From Mesoplasma seiffertii ATCC 49495 (lineage in GTDB: Bacteria > Bacillota_I > Bacilli_A > Mycoplasmatales > Mycoplasmataceae): a DNA stretch of 36,410 nucleotides. The notes under the pieces were generated by a model, which did not search any database, had not been told where the DNA came from, and saw only the letters and a list, made by a program, of their open reading frames with translations. The stretch spans positions 1 to 36,410 of the forward strand of contig NZ_JAED01000011.1 in NCBI RefSeq assembly GCF_000518725.1. Direction: 5' to 3'. The translations under genes were made by a program, and so were the position numbers. Positions 25,535 through 34,930 of the stretch are shown here, piece after piece; position 1 is the first letter of the stretch, and each line of letters begins with the position of its first letter.

Positions 25535-28499
25535 CTTCTTTTGTTGCCATTTCTTTGGCATCTACAAGTTTAATTTTAACGATTTTAGTAATCCCTTTGG
25601 TTTCCATAGTAACTCCAAATAGAACGTCACAATTTTCCATTGTTCCTTCACGGTGAGTTACCACAATAAATTGAGTTTCACTTGTAAATAGTTTAATATA
25701 ACGCGCAAAACGTTCAACGTTTGCTGGATCTAACGGTGCTTCAGCCTCATCTAAAATAACTAATGGTAACGGTCTAACTTTTAGAATTGAGAATAACACT
25801 GATAATGCTACTAGTGATTTTTCTCCCCCTGATAGCAAGTTCAAGTTACTAATTTTTTTACCTGGAGGGTTAACTTTAATATCAATTCCAGTTTCCAAAA
25901 TGTTTTCAGGATCTGTATAAATTAATTCTGCAGTTCCCCCACCAAATAATTTGGCAAATGCTTCTGGTAAAGCTGCATTTACATCATCAACAACTTTTTT
26001 AAATTGAGTTTCCATTGCGATATCAATATCCATAATAATACTTTGAAGTTTCTCAGCTGCTTCACGAATTTCTTTAACTTGTAAGTCATAGTAGTCAAAA
26101 CGTTCTTTTTCAGCTTTAAATTCTTCAATTGCATCAATATTGATATTACCAATATCTTTTAATTCTGATGCTAAAACTAAAATTCGTTCACGAGCGAATT
26201 GTTCGTTTTCAATTGCATTAGTTTCCATTTCCAAGGCTGCATCTTCAGTCAATCCATAACCTTCTGCTAGACGTTTTAAAATTACAACGTAGCGTTCTTG
26301 TAAAGCACTTAATTCTGAGCTAACAGCAGCTGATTGATCTTTTAATTGATCTAACTCAGCACGTTTTCCAGAATTTTGTTCATTCAATTCACGTTGACGA
26401 TCAACATACTTATTACGAGAAGTTGATAATGAGTTCAATCGTGTTTGAATTTCATCTCGTTCATTTTCTAATTTGGCAATTTGACGTGAAAGCTTAATTG
26501 ATTCAGATTCGTTTGAATCATCTTGAGCATTTCCTAATAAATCTTTTCCAGTCAAAATACGGTAATCTTCAGAAAACTCATTAGCTTTCATTCGGTATTG
26601 TTCAATATTTTGTTTAGCATTTCTAATGATTGCCTGATTATCATTTAAATTATCACGTAATTGATCACGTTGAAGTTTCAAATCATTTAGCTCACGAGTT
26701 TTTTCAATTTCCTTAGCATCTAATCTTGCTAAAGTTTGTTCTAATTCTTCAGAGTTTGATTGAGCTTGAGATTGATTACTGAAAATATTTTGTGAGCGAC
26801 TTTTTCCCCCAACAATTGCTCCATGAGGTAAAACTCTTTCACCTTCTAAAGTAACAATATTAAAACGATAATTAATACTTTTTGCTAAAGCCATTGCTGA
26901 ATCATAAGTATCAACAACAATAATTGTTCCTAAAGCATAATCCAATGCTGTCTGGTATTTAGCATCAATTGAAACTAACTCATTAGCGATTCCAATAAAT
27001 CCACGAGCATTTTCAATTGCAGCTCTTTGAGCTCCTTGAATCACTGAAGGATTTAAAGAATCCAATGGTAAGAATGTACAACGTCCAGCATTATTACGTT
27101 TTAAAAATTCAACTGCACGCTTAACATCAGCATTTGATTTCATAACAACTGAATTCATTGATGCTCCTGCAACAACTGAAATCGCAGTTTGATAATTTTG
27201 TTCAACTTTAACTAAGCTTAATAATGTTCCAATAACTCCACCAATGTTATTAGCATGTTTAATAACATTATCGGCTCCTTGATTGGCTCCATATTGACTT
27301 GATTGACGTTGATTTTCATTATGTTCTTTTTGAATTTGAATTCGACTAATATTTTTTCTGATTGTTTCAATTTCATCATAAACATTGTTATATTTAGCTG
27401 ATAAATAATCGTATTGTTCTTTTAATTCATTTGTTTGAGCTTCTAATCTAAAAGCCTTATCTTTTTCTGAAGACATTTGAACTCTTGTTTCTTCAAATTG
27501 TTTTTTAATTTGAATCGCCTTAAATTCATCAGCATCTTTAGTATCAACTTTTGATGCTTCACGAGCTTCAACTTCTTGCTTTTTAACTTTTAAGTTTCCA
27601 ATGCGTTGAATAATTTCTTGAAACTTATTATTTAATTGATTAATTTCTAATTCTGATGAAGATGAATCATTAACCATTAAATCAAACTCTTCTTGTGATA
27701 AGTTAATTTCATTTGATAATGTTTTAATTTTTTCTTGAACTACATTACGTTGAGAACTTAATTCTTGAATTCGCGCCTTAATTGTTTTAATATCTTTTAC
27801 TAAAATTGAAATTTCAATTGATTGTAATTCCTGAATTTTTTCTTTGTATAGTTCAGCTTTTTTAGCTTGTTTTTCCAAAGAAGGTAAACGACGGCCAATT
27901 TCTGAAGTGATATCCTCTAAACGATTTAAATTTTCTTGAGTTCTAATCAATTTAATTAATGTTTCTTTTTTACGTTTTTTATATTTTGCAACTCCAGCAG
28001 CATCATCAAAAATTTCACGACGTGCTTCAGGTTTTGCTTCGGCAAAATTAGAAATTGTTCCTTGTGAAATAATTGCTAAACTTGATTTTGTTAACCCTGT
28101 TTCTAAGGCGATGTCTTGAATATCACGTGTTTTAACTCTTTGACCATTAATGTAATATTCATTTTCACGAGTTTTTTTGACAAACTTACGTGTAATCTCA
28201 ACAATTTCAGTATCAATTGTTGAAAATGTATCTTTTTGGTTATCAAAAACTAACGTAACTTCTGCAAAATCTGCAGCTTTACGATCTGAACTTCCTGAAA
28301 AGACAAAATCATCTGTTCTTGATCCACGCAATGATTTTGCTGATTGCTCAGCAAGAGTTCATTTAATCGCGTCGGTAATATTTGATTTTCCTGATCCATT
28401 GGGTCCTACAACCCCGATCATGTCATGTGTAAAGTCTAATGTTGTCGGATCAGCAAATGATTTAAATCCGTGTGCTCTAATTTGTCGTAAAAATAACAT
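25530..28499 (-). CDS. smc: Chromosome segregation protein SMC
   Basis: 989 residues, somewhat shorter than the ~1,180 typical of Firmicutes. N-terminal LRQIRAHGFKSFADPTTLDF, Walker A GPNGSGKSNITDAIKWTLAE (Trp is TGA). Two long coiled-coil arms (about residues 165-340 and 530-800) flank a hinge near residues 360-500 (NIGGVIGTLLSLVKVEQNYQ start). C-terminal signature NLLSGGEKSLVALSVLFSIL and Walker B LPLVILDEAEAPLDPANV. ATPase that organises and segregates the chromosome with ScpA/ScpB. Start ATG 28499 follows ATAGGAGA. The short length indicates reduced arms. Upstream is proC; in B. subtilis rnc would be adjacent. Confidence 0.96.
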
Positions 28500-28599
28500 G
28501 TAAAAATCTCCTATACTTAGTCAAACAAAAAATTCAACTTATTGTTTTAATTATATCAAAACATCTATTGTATATAGCAATTTTGGCGAAAAAAAATAC

Positions 28600-28615
28600 A
28601 AAGGTGTAACCCTTT
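28600..28615 (-). terminator. Weak terminator after proC
   Basis: Minus strand AAAGG, 6-nt loop, CCTTT, then GTATTTTTTTT. The stem is only 5 bp, so read-through into smc is possible. Confidence 0.5.
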
Positions 28616-28619
28616 ATAT

Positions 28620-29408
28620 TTAGTGGTTTTTATCTTTTTCTAAAGCTTGTTTAAAAGCTTCTAAAACGATTTTTTCTAAACCATTATTTTCAAAAACCTT
28701 AATTCCTTCAATTGTTACTCCATTGGGAACACAAATTTCATTAATTATTGTTTCAGGGGATTTTGAAGATGTTTTTAAATTAGCAATTGTTCCTTCAAAC
28801 GATCCGATAACAGTTCTTAAAGCTGTTTCATACTCTAAACCTGACTGAACAGCTGCGTCAACAAAAGCCTTTAAATAATACAAGATGTATGCGGGTGTAC
28901 AACCTCCACTAATTGTAAACTCTGAGAACACATCTTCAGCAATTTTTTCAACACTTCCACAGTTGTTAAAAATATCGACAACTATTTCAAGAGATTGTTC
29001 TCCTTGTTGATTAGCACAAATTCCTGTTACCGATTTTACAATATTTGCATTAATATTTGGCATAATACGAACTATTTTTAAGTTAGAATGTTTTGTAAAT
29101 GTTTGAGAAATTTTAGTTGTTGAAACTCCACTTAACATTGAAACTAGTGTTACATTGTTTAAGTCCAGATTATCTAAAGTATTAGCAATATCTGCTAACT
29201 GCGCTGGACGAACACCTAAAACAATTATCCCAATTCCTTCAGTTACAATATCTGCTAAATTAATTAATGGCTTGACATTTAATTCATTAGCTTTAGCAAG
29301 CGTTGATTCACGATTATTGATATAAATTTCATACTTGTCTGTAGCTTTACTAATTCCTTTAATCAAGCTTCCAGCCATATGCCCAACTCCAATAAATAAA
29401 ATTTTCAT
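28620..29408 (-). CDS. proC: Pyrroline-5-carboxylate reductase
   Basis: 262 residues. NAD(P)-binding N-terminus MKILFIGVGHMAGSLIKGI, then the NNRES segment, VLGVRPAQLADI and the tail motif SGGCTPAYILYYLKAFVDAA, GLEYETALRTVIGSFEG. Reduces pyrroline-5-carboxylate to proline. No proA or proB is in the window; in a host-dependent mollicute it may use pyrroline-5-carboxylate from another source, or serve redox balance. Inserted between rnc and smc, where other Firmicutes have no gene. Ends 17 bp before... the rnc stop is 17 bp upstream of its ATG, so it is transcribed with plsX-rnc. Confidence 0.9.
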   Translation of the reverse strand: MKILFIGVGHMAGSLIKGISKATDKYEIYINNRESTLAKANELNVKPLINLADIVTEGIGIIVLGVRPAQLADIANTLDNLDLNNVTLVSMLSGVSTTKISQTFTKHSNLKIVRIMPNINANIVKSVTGICANQQGEQSLEIVVDIFNNCGSVEKIAEDVFSEFTISGGCTPAYILYYLKAFVDAAVQSGLEYETALRTVIGSFEGTIANLKTSSKSPETIINEICVPNGVTIEGIKVFENNGLEKIVLEAFKQALEKDKNH

Positions 29409-29425
29409 AAGACTCCTTTGAGAAA

Positions 29426-30115
29426 TTAACCCTTTTTCATTTTTAATAAACAGTCTTTGGCAGCATTTTGTTCAGCTTCTTGTTTAGAAAATCCTTTTCC
29501 TGAGCCAAACTTTTGCCCTGATAAATTAACTGATACGGTGTATTCTGTCCGATTGTCTTTTTCGATATGACGTTCTTTTTCAACAATGTATTTTAAATCA
29601 CGACGATTATCTGCTTGCAAGAGTTCTTGCAATTCTGACTTATGATCTTTAACTTGCTTCATAAAATCTGGTCGTGAAATATACACAAATAAAGTTGTTG
29701 TTAATCACTTTAACAATACTTCTTCACCCTGATCTAAATAAATTGCGGCTGTGAAAGCTTCAAAAACATCTGCTAAAATTGAATCCTTGTCATAACCCTT
29801 TGAATTTATTTCACCTTGACCCAAACGAATGATTCTACCTAAGTTAATTTCCCGAGCAACAGTTGCTAGTGATTCTTCTCGAACAACATTAGAACGGCTC
29901 TTAGTTAGAATTCCTTCAGCACTTTTAGGATAGTTTAAAAAGAAATACTTGCTAACATACATTTGTAAGATTGCATCACCTAAAAATTCTAAACGTTGGT
30001 AAGTATATTTCAAATGACTTTCATTAGCATAAGAATTATGTGTTACTGCTTCTTCATATAAGCGATTATTTTTAGGAACAATCCCATACTTCAATAAAAA
30101 CTCTTGAATTGTCAT
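29426..30115 (-). CDS. rnc: Ribonuclease III
   Basis: 229 residues. Catalytic domain with [19 protein letters not shown] (signature, catalytic Glu and Asp), then [15 protein letters not shown] and [20 protein letters not shown] (second Asp/Glu pair). A dsRNA-binding domain occupies about residues 155-228 ([18 protein letters not shown] start, [20 protein letters not shown] end). Cuts double-stranded RNA in rRNA processing. A TGA Trp (LLKWLTTTLF) separates the halves. Its ATG is 3 bp past the plsX stop, so translation is coupled. Confidence 0.96.
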
Positions 30116-30118
30116 ATC

Positions 30119-31120
30119 TTACTCAGCCATACCTTTTTTCATTTTTGTTAAAACGTCATTTTCAACTGCTTCTAAAGTCATTCTCAAAGTTGCTTTAAAT
30201 GATTGTACATCACTTGAACCATGTGATTTAAAAATGATTCCGTTAACACCAATTAAGATTGCCCCAGCATAATTTTTATAATCAAAACGATTACCGAATT
30301 CTTTAAAAGCTTTTTTTAATGCTAAAGCATGTAATTTACGATATAAATTTTTTGTTAGTGACTCTTTGATCCCTCTTAAAATATTTTTACCCATACCTTC
30401 CATCGCTTTTAAAGCAATATTTCCTGAATAACCATCAGCTACTAAAACTTCAACTACACCAGTTGTCATTTCTCGTGATTCAATGTTTCCTACAAAGTTC
30501 AAAGTTTTATCTGCTTTTAATAGTTGATAAGCTTCTTTTTGTAAATCACGACCTTTTGAAGCTTCTTCCCCAATATTCATTAATCCTACACGAGGATTTT
30601 TAATGCCTTGGACTTCACGAGAATAAATTGAGGCCATTTTAGCATATGCTAATAAGTCTTCAGCAGTATTTTCGACATTTGCTCCAACATCTAACATTAA
30701 AGTTGTTACTCCAGGAGTTAAGGTTGGCATTGTTGGCATAAATCCTGGACGATTTACTCCTTCAAATTCTCCTAAAATAAAGTGTGCCCCCGCAATAAAG
30801 GCAGCTGAATTTCCACCAGTTAACATGGCGTCTACTTTTTCAGCTTTGACAAGTTCTAATGCTCTAACAAGTGATGCATCTTTTTTACGACGAACATCCA
30901 TGATTGAACCATCCATGTCAATCACTTCTGTAGTTGGTAAAATTTCATAACGAGATTCATCTAAACCTCCGTTTGCAGCTAAAGCTTCCTTAATTTCTTG
31001 TTCATTTCCAATAAAGATTAATTTTAAGTTTTCTTTGGTTTTCAAGAATTCAACTGCTGCTTGAATGGCAACTGCTGCTCCCTTATCTGAACCCATTACG
31101 TCGAATGCAATTTTGTACAT
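30119..31120 (-). CDS. plsX: Phosphate acyltransferase PlsX
   Basis: 333 residues. [20 protein letters not shown] at the start, then [86 protein letters not shown] and [20 protein letters not shown]. Makes acyl-phosphate for glycerol-3-phosphate acylation. Together with fakA upstream this lets the cell use host fatty acids for phospholipids: fatty-acid kinase makes acyl-phosphate and PlsX exchanges it with acyl carrier protein. First gene of plsX-rnc-proC; separated from fakA by a terminator-promoter segment. Confidence 0.96.
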   Translation of the reverse strand: MYKIAFDVMGSDKGAAVAIQAAVEFLKTKENLKLIFIGNEQEIKEALAANGGLDESRYEILPTTEVIDMDGSIMDVRRKKDASLVRALELVKAEKVDAMLTGGNSAAFIAGAHFILGEFEGVNRPGFMPTMPTLTPGVTTLMLDVGANVENTAEDLLAYAKMASIYSREVQGIKNPRVGLMNIGEEASKGRDLQKEAYQLLKADKTLNFVGNIESREMTTGVVEVLVADGYSGNIALKAMEGMGKNILRGIKESLTKNLYRKLHALALKKAFKEFGNRFDYKNYAGAILIGVNGIIFKSHGSSDVQSFKATLRMTLEAVENDVLTKMKKGMAE

Positions 31121-31154
31121 ATTAGACCCTTCTTTCTCTTTTTTATTATATAGG

Positions 31155-31179
31155 AAAACCCCTAAAAAATAGGGGTTTT
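31155..31179 (-). terminator. fakA terminator followed by plsX promoter
   Basis: Perfect 10-bp stem AAAACCCCTA / TAGGGGTTTT with a 5-nt loop. The short U-run is within the stem. On the minus strand TATATAAT follows within about 10 bp, a likely -10 for plsX. Confidence 0.75.
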
Positions 31180-31182
31180 AAA

Positions 31183-32838
31183 TTATTCAATTCCAATAAT
31201 GAAACTATAAATTTTTTGACCACCTTCAACGATTTCATATTCAACATCAAAGTTTTCATCAAGATATTTTCTTAGTTCACTTACACTTTTTGCATCAGCG
31301 TCTTGACCAATGAAAATTGTTAAGATTTCTGTTTTAGAAGTAATACATTTTCCTAACTCTTTTTCAAACAATGCTTTAAGAGTTAATGCAGTTCCCACAA
31401 TTTTCCCATCAACAATTGCCATTTGTGAATTTTTCTTAACTTTAATTCCGTCAACAACAGAATCTTTAGCTGCTTTAGAAACGCTAAATGAAGTTACGTT
31501 CTTAATTGCTTTTGATAATGCTGTACTATTTCTAATTGATGAAGCACTTGGATCAAAGCTTAAAGCTGAAGCCATTCCTTGTTGAATTGTTTTTGTTGGA
31601 ATAACATAAATCTTTGATTTAGTTTCTTCTTTTTCTGCTTGTTTAGCAGTTAATAAAACGTTGCTATTATTTGGCATAATAAAGACTGTTTTAGCATCAA
31701 CTTCTTCAATTGCTTTAATGAAATCATTTGTCGACGGGTTCATTTTTGAACCTCCATTGATTGCTAAATCAACTCCTAGTTCATTTTCAAAGTAACGTTT
31801 CATTTCTTCTGAAGAAACAACTGCAATTGTCGCAACAGCATTTTTAAGATTACGTTCAATTTTAATGCTTGTAGTTTCTTTTCATGCTTTATTGACATTA
31901 GGGTTCCCCCCTTGAACTTGTTTATCAGCTTGTAAATTCATATTTTCAACTTTAACTGTTTTAAAATCTCCGTATTGTTGTAAAAACATCAGTACTTGTC
32001 CTGGAGATAAAGCATGTGTATGAACTTTCAAAATATCTTCATCAATAACAACTACCATTGAAGTATTTCCGTAAACTTGTAATTGATCACGAATGGTATT
32101 AATTTGTAACTTATCAATTCACTCAGGATTTAAAATAATTACTCCCTCAGTACAATATCCAAATTCTCCTTCAATTTCCATGTCGATGTTTCCACCTTCA
32201 TTAGTTTCTAGTTTTGAAAGACGTTCAATAATTTCTCCAGTTTGAACAACACTATTCATTCCTTCTAAAAATTTAACTAGCCCATAAGCTCCTGAATCAA
32301 CTACTCCAACATCTTTTAAAGCTTGTAAAAGATTAGGAGTATTTTCAAGTGAGACATTTCCAGCTTCAATAATTTGATTTCAAAAATCTTTTAAGTCGAT
32401 TGTTGAATCAATTTGATCAGCTGCTTCGCTAATTTCTCGAATTACAGTTAAGATTGTTCCCTCAACAGGTTTCATAACTGCCTTATAAGCAATCTCCTTA
32501 GCTTCTCTAAATCCATTTTGTCATTCTTCAACATTTAATTCTGTTGAATCTTGCATTCCTCTTGATAGTCCTTTAACGATTTGCGAAAAGATAACTCCTG
32601 AGTTACCCCTTGCTCCCATAATAAGTCCTCTTGAAAAAGCTGATAAGTACGCCCCAATAGATTCATAATGATTATCTTTAACATCATCATAACCATTATT
32701 GGCAGTTAGATTCATATTAGTCCCTGTATCTCCATCTGGTACTGGGAAAACATTTAACTTGTCAATATGAGGATAATTGTTGTACAAGTTATTTACACCA
32801 CTCGTAATCATATCCTTTAATAAATTTATTTTTTCCAT
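31183..32838 (-). CDS. fakA: Fatty acid kinase subunit FakA (YloV, DAK domain)
   Basis: 551 residues. N-terminal DhaL/DAK ATP-binding domain: KLNVFPVPDGDTGTNMNLTA, GARGNSGVIFSQIVKGL and DVGVVDSGAYGLVKFLEGM. The middle contains VVVIDEDILKVHTHALSPG; the C-terminal domain (after ~residue 330) has an EDD-like layout (FIMPNNSNVLLTAKQA, TKTIQQGMASALSFDP). Phosphorylates fatty acids held by a FakB (DegV) protein, which is not in the window. Several TGA Trp codons. Follows asp23 by 50 bp; rpmB-yloU-yloV is an old Firmicutes order, here kept except that rpmB is divergent. Confidence 0.93.
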
Positions 32839-32888
32839 TTTCTCTTCACCTAAATATTTATTTTATTTTTACATTTTACAAACTAAAA

Positions 32889-33200
32889 TTACATTAAATC
32901 ATCAATGGCTACATCGACCATATATTTAACAGTAAATTTTGAAATTTTTTCCAATTCATATTTCACACGAATTTGAATTTCATTCATTACATCTCTAATG
33001 TTAACTCCTTGAATTAAAACCACATGGATTCTAAAACGTGTTACGTTGTCTGTGTTTGTGAATTCAATGGCATTATCAATATCACGTGAAGGAAGTTCTG
33101 AAGTATTTTCGGCATTATAATTAGCAAACGATGCTACCCCAGGAACTGTTACAACAGCGTCCTTGATAACCTTTATAACTGACTTATCAATATTATTCAC
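32889..33200 (-). CDS. yloU: Asp23/Gls24 family protein (YloU)
   Basis: 103 residues. Pattern of the Asp23 family: an N-terminal helix VIKVIKDAVVTVPGVASFAN, then alternating strands and helix RFRIHVVLIQGVNIRDVMNE, IQIRVKYELEKISKFTVKYM, ending VDVAIDDLM. Such proteins are linked to envelope stress and, for YloU, to fatty-acid uptake by neighbourhood with fakA. The start codon is GTG at 33198-33200, set by AGGTGA 5 bp before it. First gene of the yloU-fakA unit. Confidence 0.9.
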   Translation of the reverse strand: MNNIDKSVIKVIKDAVVTVPGVASFANYNAENTSELPSRDIDNAIEFTNTDNVTRFRIHVVLIQGVNIRDVMNEIQIRVKYELEKISKFTVKYMVDVAIDDLM

Positions 33201-33225
33201 AAAATCACCTGACTTTCATTTATTT

Positions 33226-33236
33226 ATTTTAGCATA
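33226..33236 (-). promoter_or_regulatory. yloU-fakA extended -10 promoter
   Basis: Minus strand TATGC-TAAAAT, 26 bp upstream of the GTG start; the same TATGC extension occurs at promoter P2 (2929-2939). The divergent rpmB promoter shares this 190-bp interval; its -35 may be TTTACA at 33303-33308. Confidence 0.45.
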
Positions 33237-33391
33237 TTTCTATATATTAAATAATATGAAATAGTTCTAAAATGTCGGGATTTTATTTTTTTTGAAAAAA
33301 TATTTACAAAGAGCGGTTTAAGTATTGTATTTATTAAATATATTTAGTAATATTTACAAGTATATAAAAGGAAAAGTGTAGGTGAAACAAC

Positions 33392-33592
33392 ATGGCAAGA
33401 AAAGATACATTAACTGGTAAAGGTGCTCTTTCAGGGAACTCTAGATCACACGCTTTAAACGCTAACAGAAGAAAATGAAATTTAAATTTACAAAAAATTA
33501 AAGTAATGGACGAAGACGGTAGAGTTTTCACAATTAAAGTTTCAGCTAGAACTTTAAGAACTCTTAAAAAGCAAGATAAAGTTGTAGGTTAA
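33392..33592 (+). CDS. rpmB: Ribosomal protein bL28
   Basis: 66 residues, the only plus-strand gene. [20 protein letters not shown], then [18 protein letters not shown] and a C-terminal [13 protein letters not shown]. The Trp in RRKW, conserved in bL28, is TGA, a clear sign of the UGA-Trp code. AGGTGA at 33380-33385 sets the start. Part of the large ribosomal subunit. Divergent from yloU. Confidence 0.97.
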
Positions 33593-33605
33593 TAAAAAAA
33601 TAATT

Positions 33606-33624
33606 GAGCGAAAGCTCTTTTTTT
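33606..33624 (+). terminator. rpmB terminator
   Basis: GAGC stem with a GAAA tetraloop (33606-33617) followed by seven T's, 14 bp beyond the rpmB stop. The stem is short but the tetraloop and T-run are good. Confidence 0.65.
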
Positions 33625-33681
33625 ATTGCCTAACTACTTTGTGAATTAATTTTAAAAAATAATGTCACAAACTTTAGTAAA

Positions 33682-33705
33682 AAAAAGAGCATTAATGCTC
33701 TTTTT
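33682..33705. terminator. Bidirectional terminator between convergent genes
   Basis: Perfect 10-bp palindrome AAAAAGAGCA / TGCTCTTTTT with a TTAA loop. It lies between rpmB (plus) and the coiled-coil gene (minus) and suits both. Confidence 0.85.
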
Positions 33706-33748
33706 AAGAAACGCAAATTTCTTTTAAATTGATACTTATATTTTAATA

Positions 33749-34243
33749 CTATTTAAAGACTGCCGCTTTAAGTTTTTTAACATCCGCTTTAAGTTTTTTA
33801 ACATCCTCTTCAAGAATATCTAAACGCTGCTCAACCCTATCTAGTCGTTGTTCTACTTTGTCTAAATGCTGCTCAACCCTATCTAGTCGTTGTTCTACTT
33901 TGTCTAGTCGTTGTTCTACTTTGTCTAGTCGTTGTTCTACTTTGTCTAAACGTTGTTCTACTTTGTCTAAACGTTGTTCAACGTTTAGTAGTCTCAAAGA
34001 GATAGTTTTTAATTCACTTAGCACTTTAACTTGAAATTCATTTTGAGTCATAATTTTCCCCTCGATATTTAAATTTAGTTTACAAAAATTTTCAACAATT
34101 TTTTTGATCTCCTTGATAACTCTTTTTTTATTTTTGTCATCTAAGCGAGAAAGTTCTTTAGTAATCTCTTCGTTAACTGTAAATGAAACATGAAAATCAT
34201 CTTTTAAATTTAATCGAAGAAACTCTTTATTGATTTCATCCAT
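33749..34243 (-). CDS. Coiled-coil heptad-repeat protein
   Basis: 164 residues. Residues 1-~65 are mixed charged, without signal peptide or membrane segment. From residue 88 to 143 run eight consecutive heptads VEQRLDK (variants R/I at position 7, one VEQHLDK), followed by ILEEDVKKLKADVKKLKA. V and L at heptad a/d positions make a long parallel coiled coil. In layout it resembles mycoplasma DUF16-type proteins, which have a unique N-terminus and a C-terminal coil; that link is by form, not proven. Start ATG 34243 has AGGTAAAG. Function unknown. Confidence 0.85.
   Translation of the reverse strand: MDEINKEFLRLNLKDDFHVSFTVNEEITKELSRLDDKNKKRVIKEIKKIVENFCKLNLNIEGKIMTQNEFQVKVLSELKTISLRLLNVEQRLDKVEQRLDKVEQRLDKVEQRLDKVEQRLDRVEQHLDKVEQRLDRVEQRLDILEEDVKKLKADVKKLKAAVFK
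33815..33982 (-). repeat. Eight 21-bp tandem repeats inside the coiled-coil gene
   Basis: 168 bp of a 21-bp unit encoding VEQRLDK, with neighbouring units almost identical in DNA (several copies share GTAGAACAACGACTAGACAA). Synonymous sites are also conserved, so the array has expanded or been homogenised recently. Unit length is a multiple of 3, so copy-number change keeps the frame. Confidence 0.92.
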
Positions 34244-34320
34244 AATCTTTACCTATATGTACACTTAAGATACATTCTTTCTATTTTTAATTTTCGAAAG
34301 TATCCATAGTATTAATAGGT

Positions 34321-34352
34321 ATTTTAAACTGTTTTTTTACAAAAAGTGTCAA
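34321..34352 (-). promoter_or_regulatory. Promoter of the coiled-coil gene
   Basis: Minus strand TTGACA (34347-34352) with TTTAAA (34323-34328) at 18 bp, overlapping TAAAAT (34321-34326) at 20 bp, ~78 bp upstream of the ATG. Between here and 34542 I see only AT-rich sequence and no gene. Confidence 0.45.
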
Positions 34353-34542
34353 ATGTAAGTTATGAAATAGCCTCGGCAAAAAGTTAGTTAATCTCTTTGT
34401 GAGGGTAATTTTTATTATATATATGTATACCAAAAATACGGATAGCTTTCTTCAAAAAGTATTAGAAATTAAAAAAACTTTTATAGACCTAAATTGTTCT
34501 AAAAGAATACGATTTGACACAGTAACTTAAAAAGAAAAAAAG

Positions 34543-34564
34543 CTACAAACTTAAAAGTTTGTAG
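34543..34564 (-). terminator. Terminator of the lipoprotein relic
   Basis: Perfect 10-bp stem CTACAAACTT / AAGTTTGTAG, 2-nt centre, minus-strand T-run of seven. It still marks the 3' end of the broken lipoprotein gene to its right. Confidence 0.8.
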
Positions 34565-34649
34565 TAGATAATATAGACATCAGCATTTGATTGCCGTTTT
34601 ACTTCTGCTTAACTGCTTATAAATTATCTAAGTTTTGAATATTTTAGAA

Positions 34650-34805
34650 TTAACTGCTAGTTCAATAGTAAAAAAAATCTTGGGCTTCGGTAAAGGCTAG
34701 TTTTTCAAATTCAATGGTATCAGCTTAGAGCTTCCACAAGCTACAACTGAAGTTGTTGTCGTTGCTGATAATCCAATTGTTGCTAATAAAATTAGTGTTT
34801 TTCAT
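34650..34805 (-). pseudogene. Frameshifted and truncated lipoprotein gene
   Basis: ATG 34805 has AAAGGAG but its frame soon leaves the signal peptide. The next frame reads TLILLATIGLSATTTTSVVA followed by CGSS, a textbook lipoprotein leader with lipobox Val-Val-Ala-Cys. The initiator and this frame are rejoined if two A's are restored to the run after ATG. After CGSS the frame slips again, and a third reading ADTIEFEKLAFTEAQDFF leads to TAA 34650. At least two indels and a short body show a dead or phase-off gene of the MKK-lipoprotein family. Confidence 0.7.
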
Positions 34806-34818
34806 ACTTCTCCTTTAA

Positions 34819-34851
34819 ATGTTGATTGCTAAGATTATTAGCAATCAACAT
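34819..34851 (-). promoter_or_regulatory. Perfect 14-bp inverted repeat between the surface protein and lipoprotein relic
   Basis: ATGTTGATTGCTAA (34819-34832) and its exact complement (34838-34851) flank a 5-nt loop. On the minus strand the stem is followed by ATTTAAAGGAG, i.e. no U-tract but the ribosome site of the lipoprotein relic. It could be a Rho-independent terminator that lost its U-run, an RNA processing site or an operator. Confidence 0.6.
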
Positions 34852-34930
34852 TGTTTAGATTTTTGCTTTTTTTAAATTTTAAAGCAAGCAAATTCAATTT
34901 GAAGTTTAATATGTTACTTTTCCAGTGAAC

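Noticed and set aside
33815..33982. 21-bp repeats as a possible CRISPR array
   Set aside because: Units are contiguous without spacers and lie in an open frame encoding heptads.
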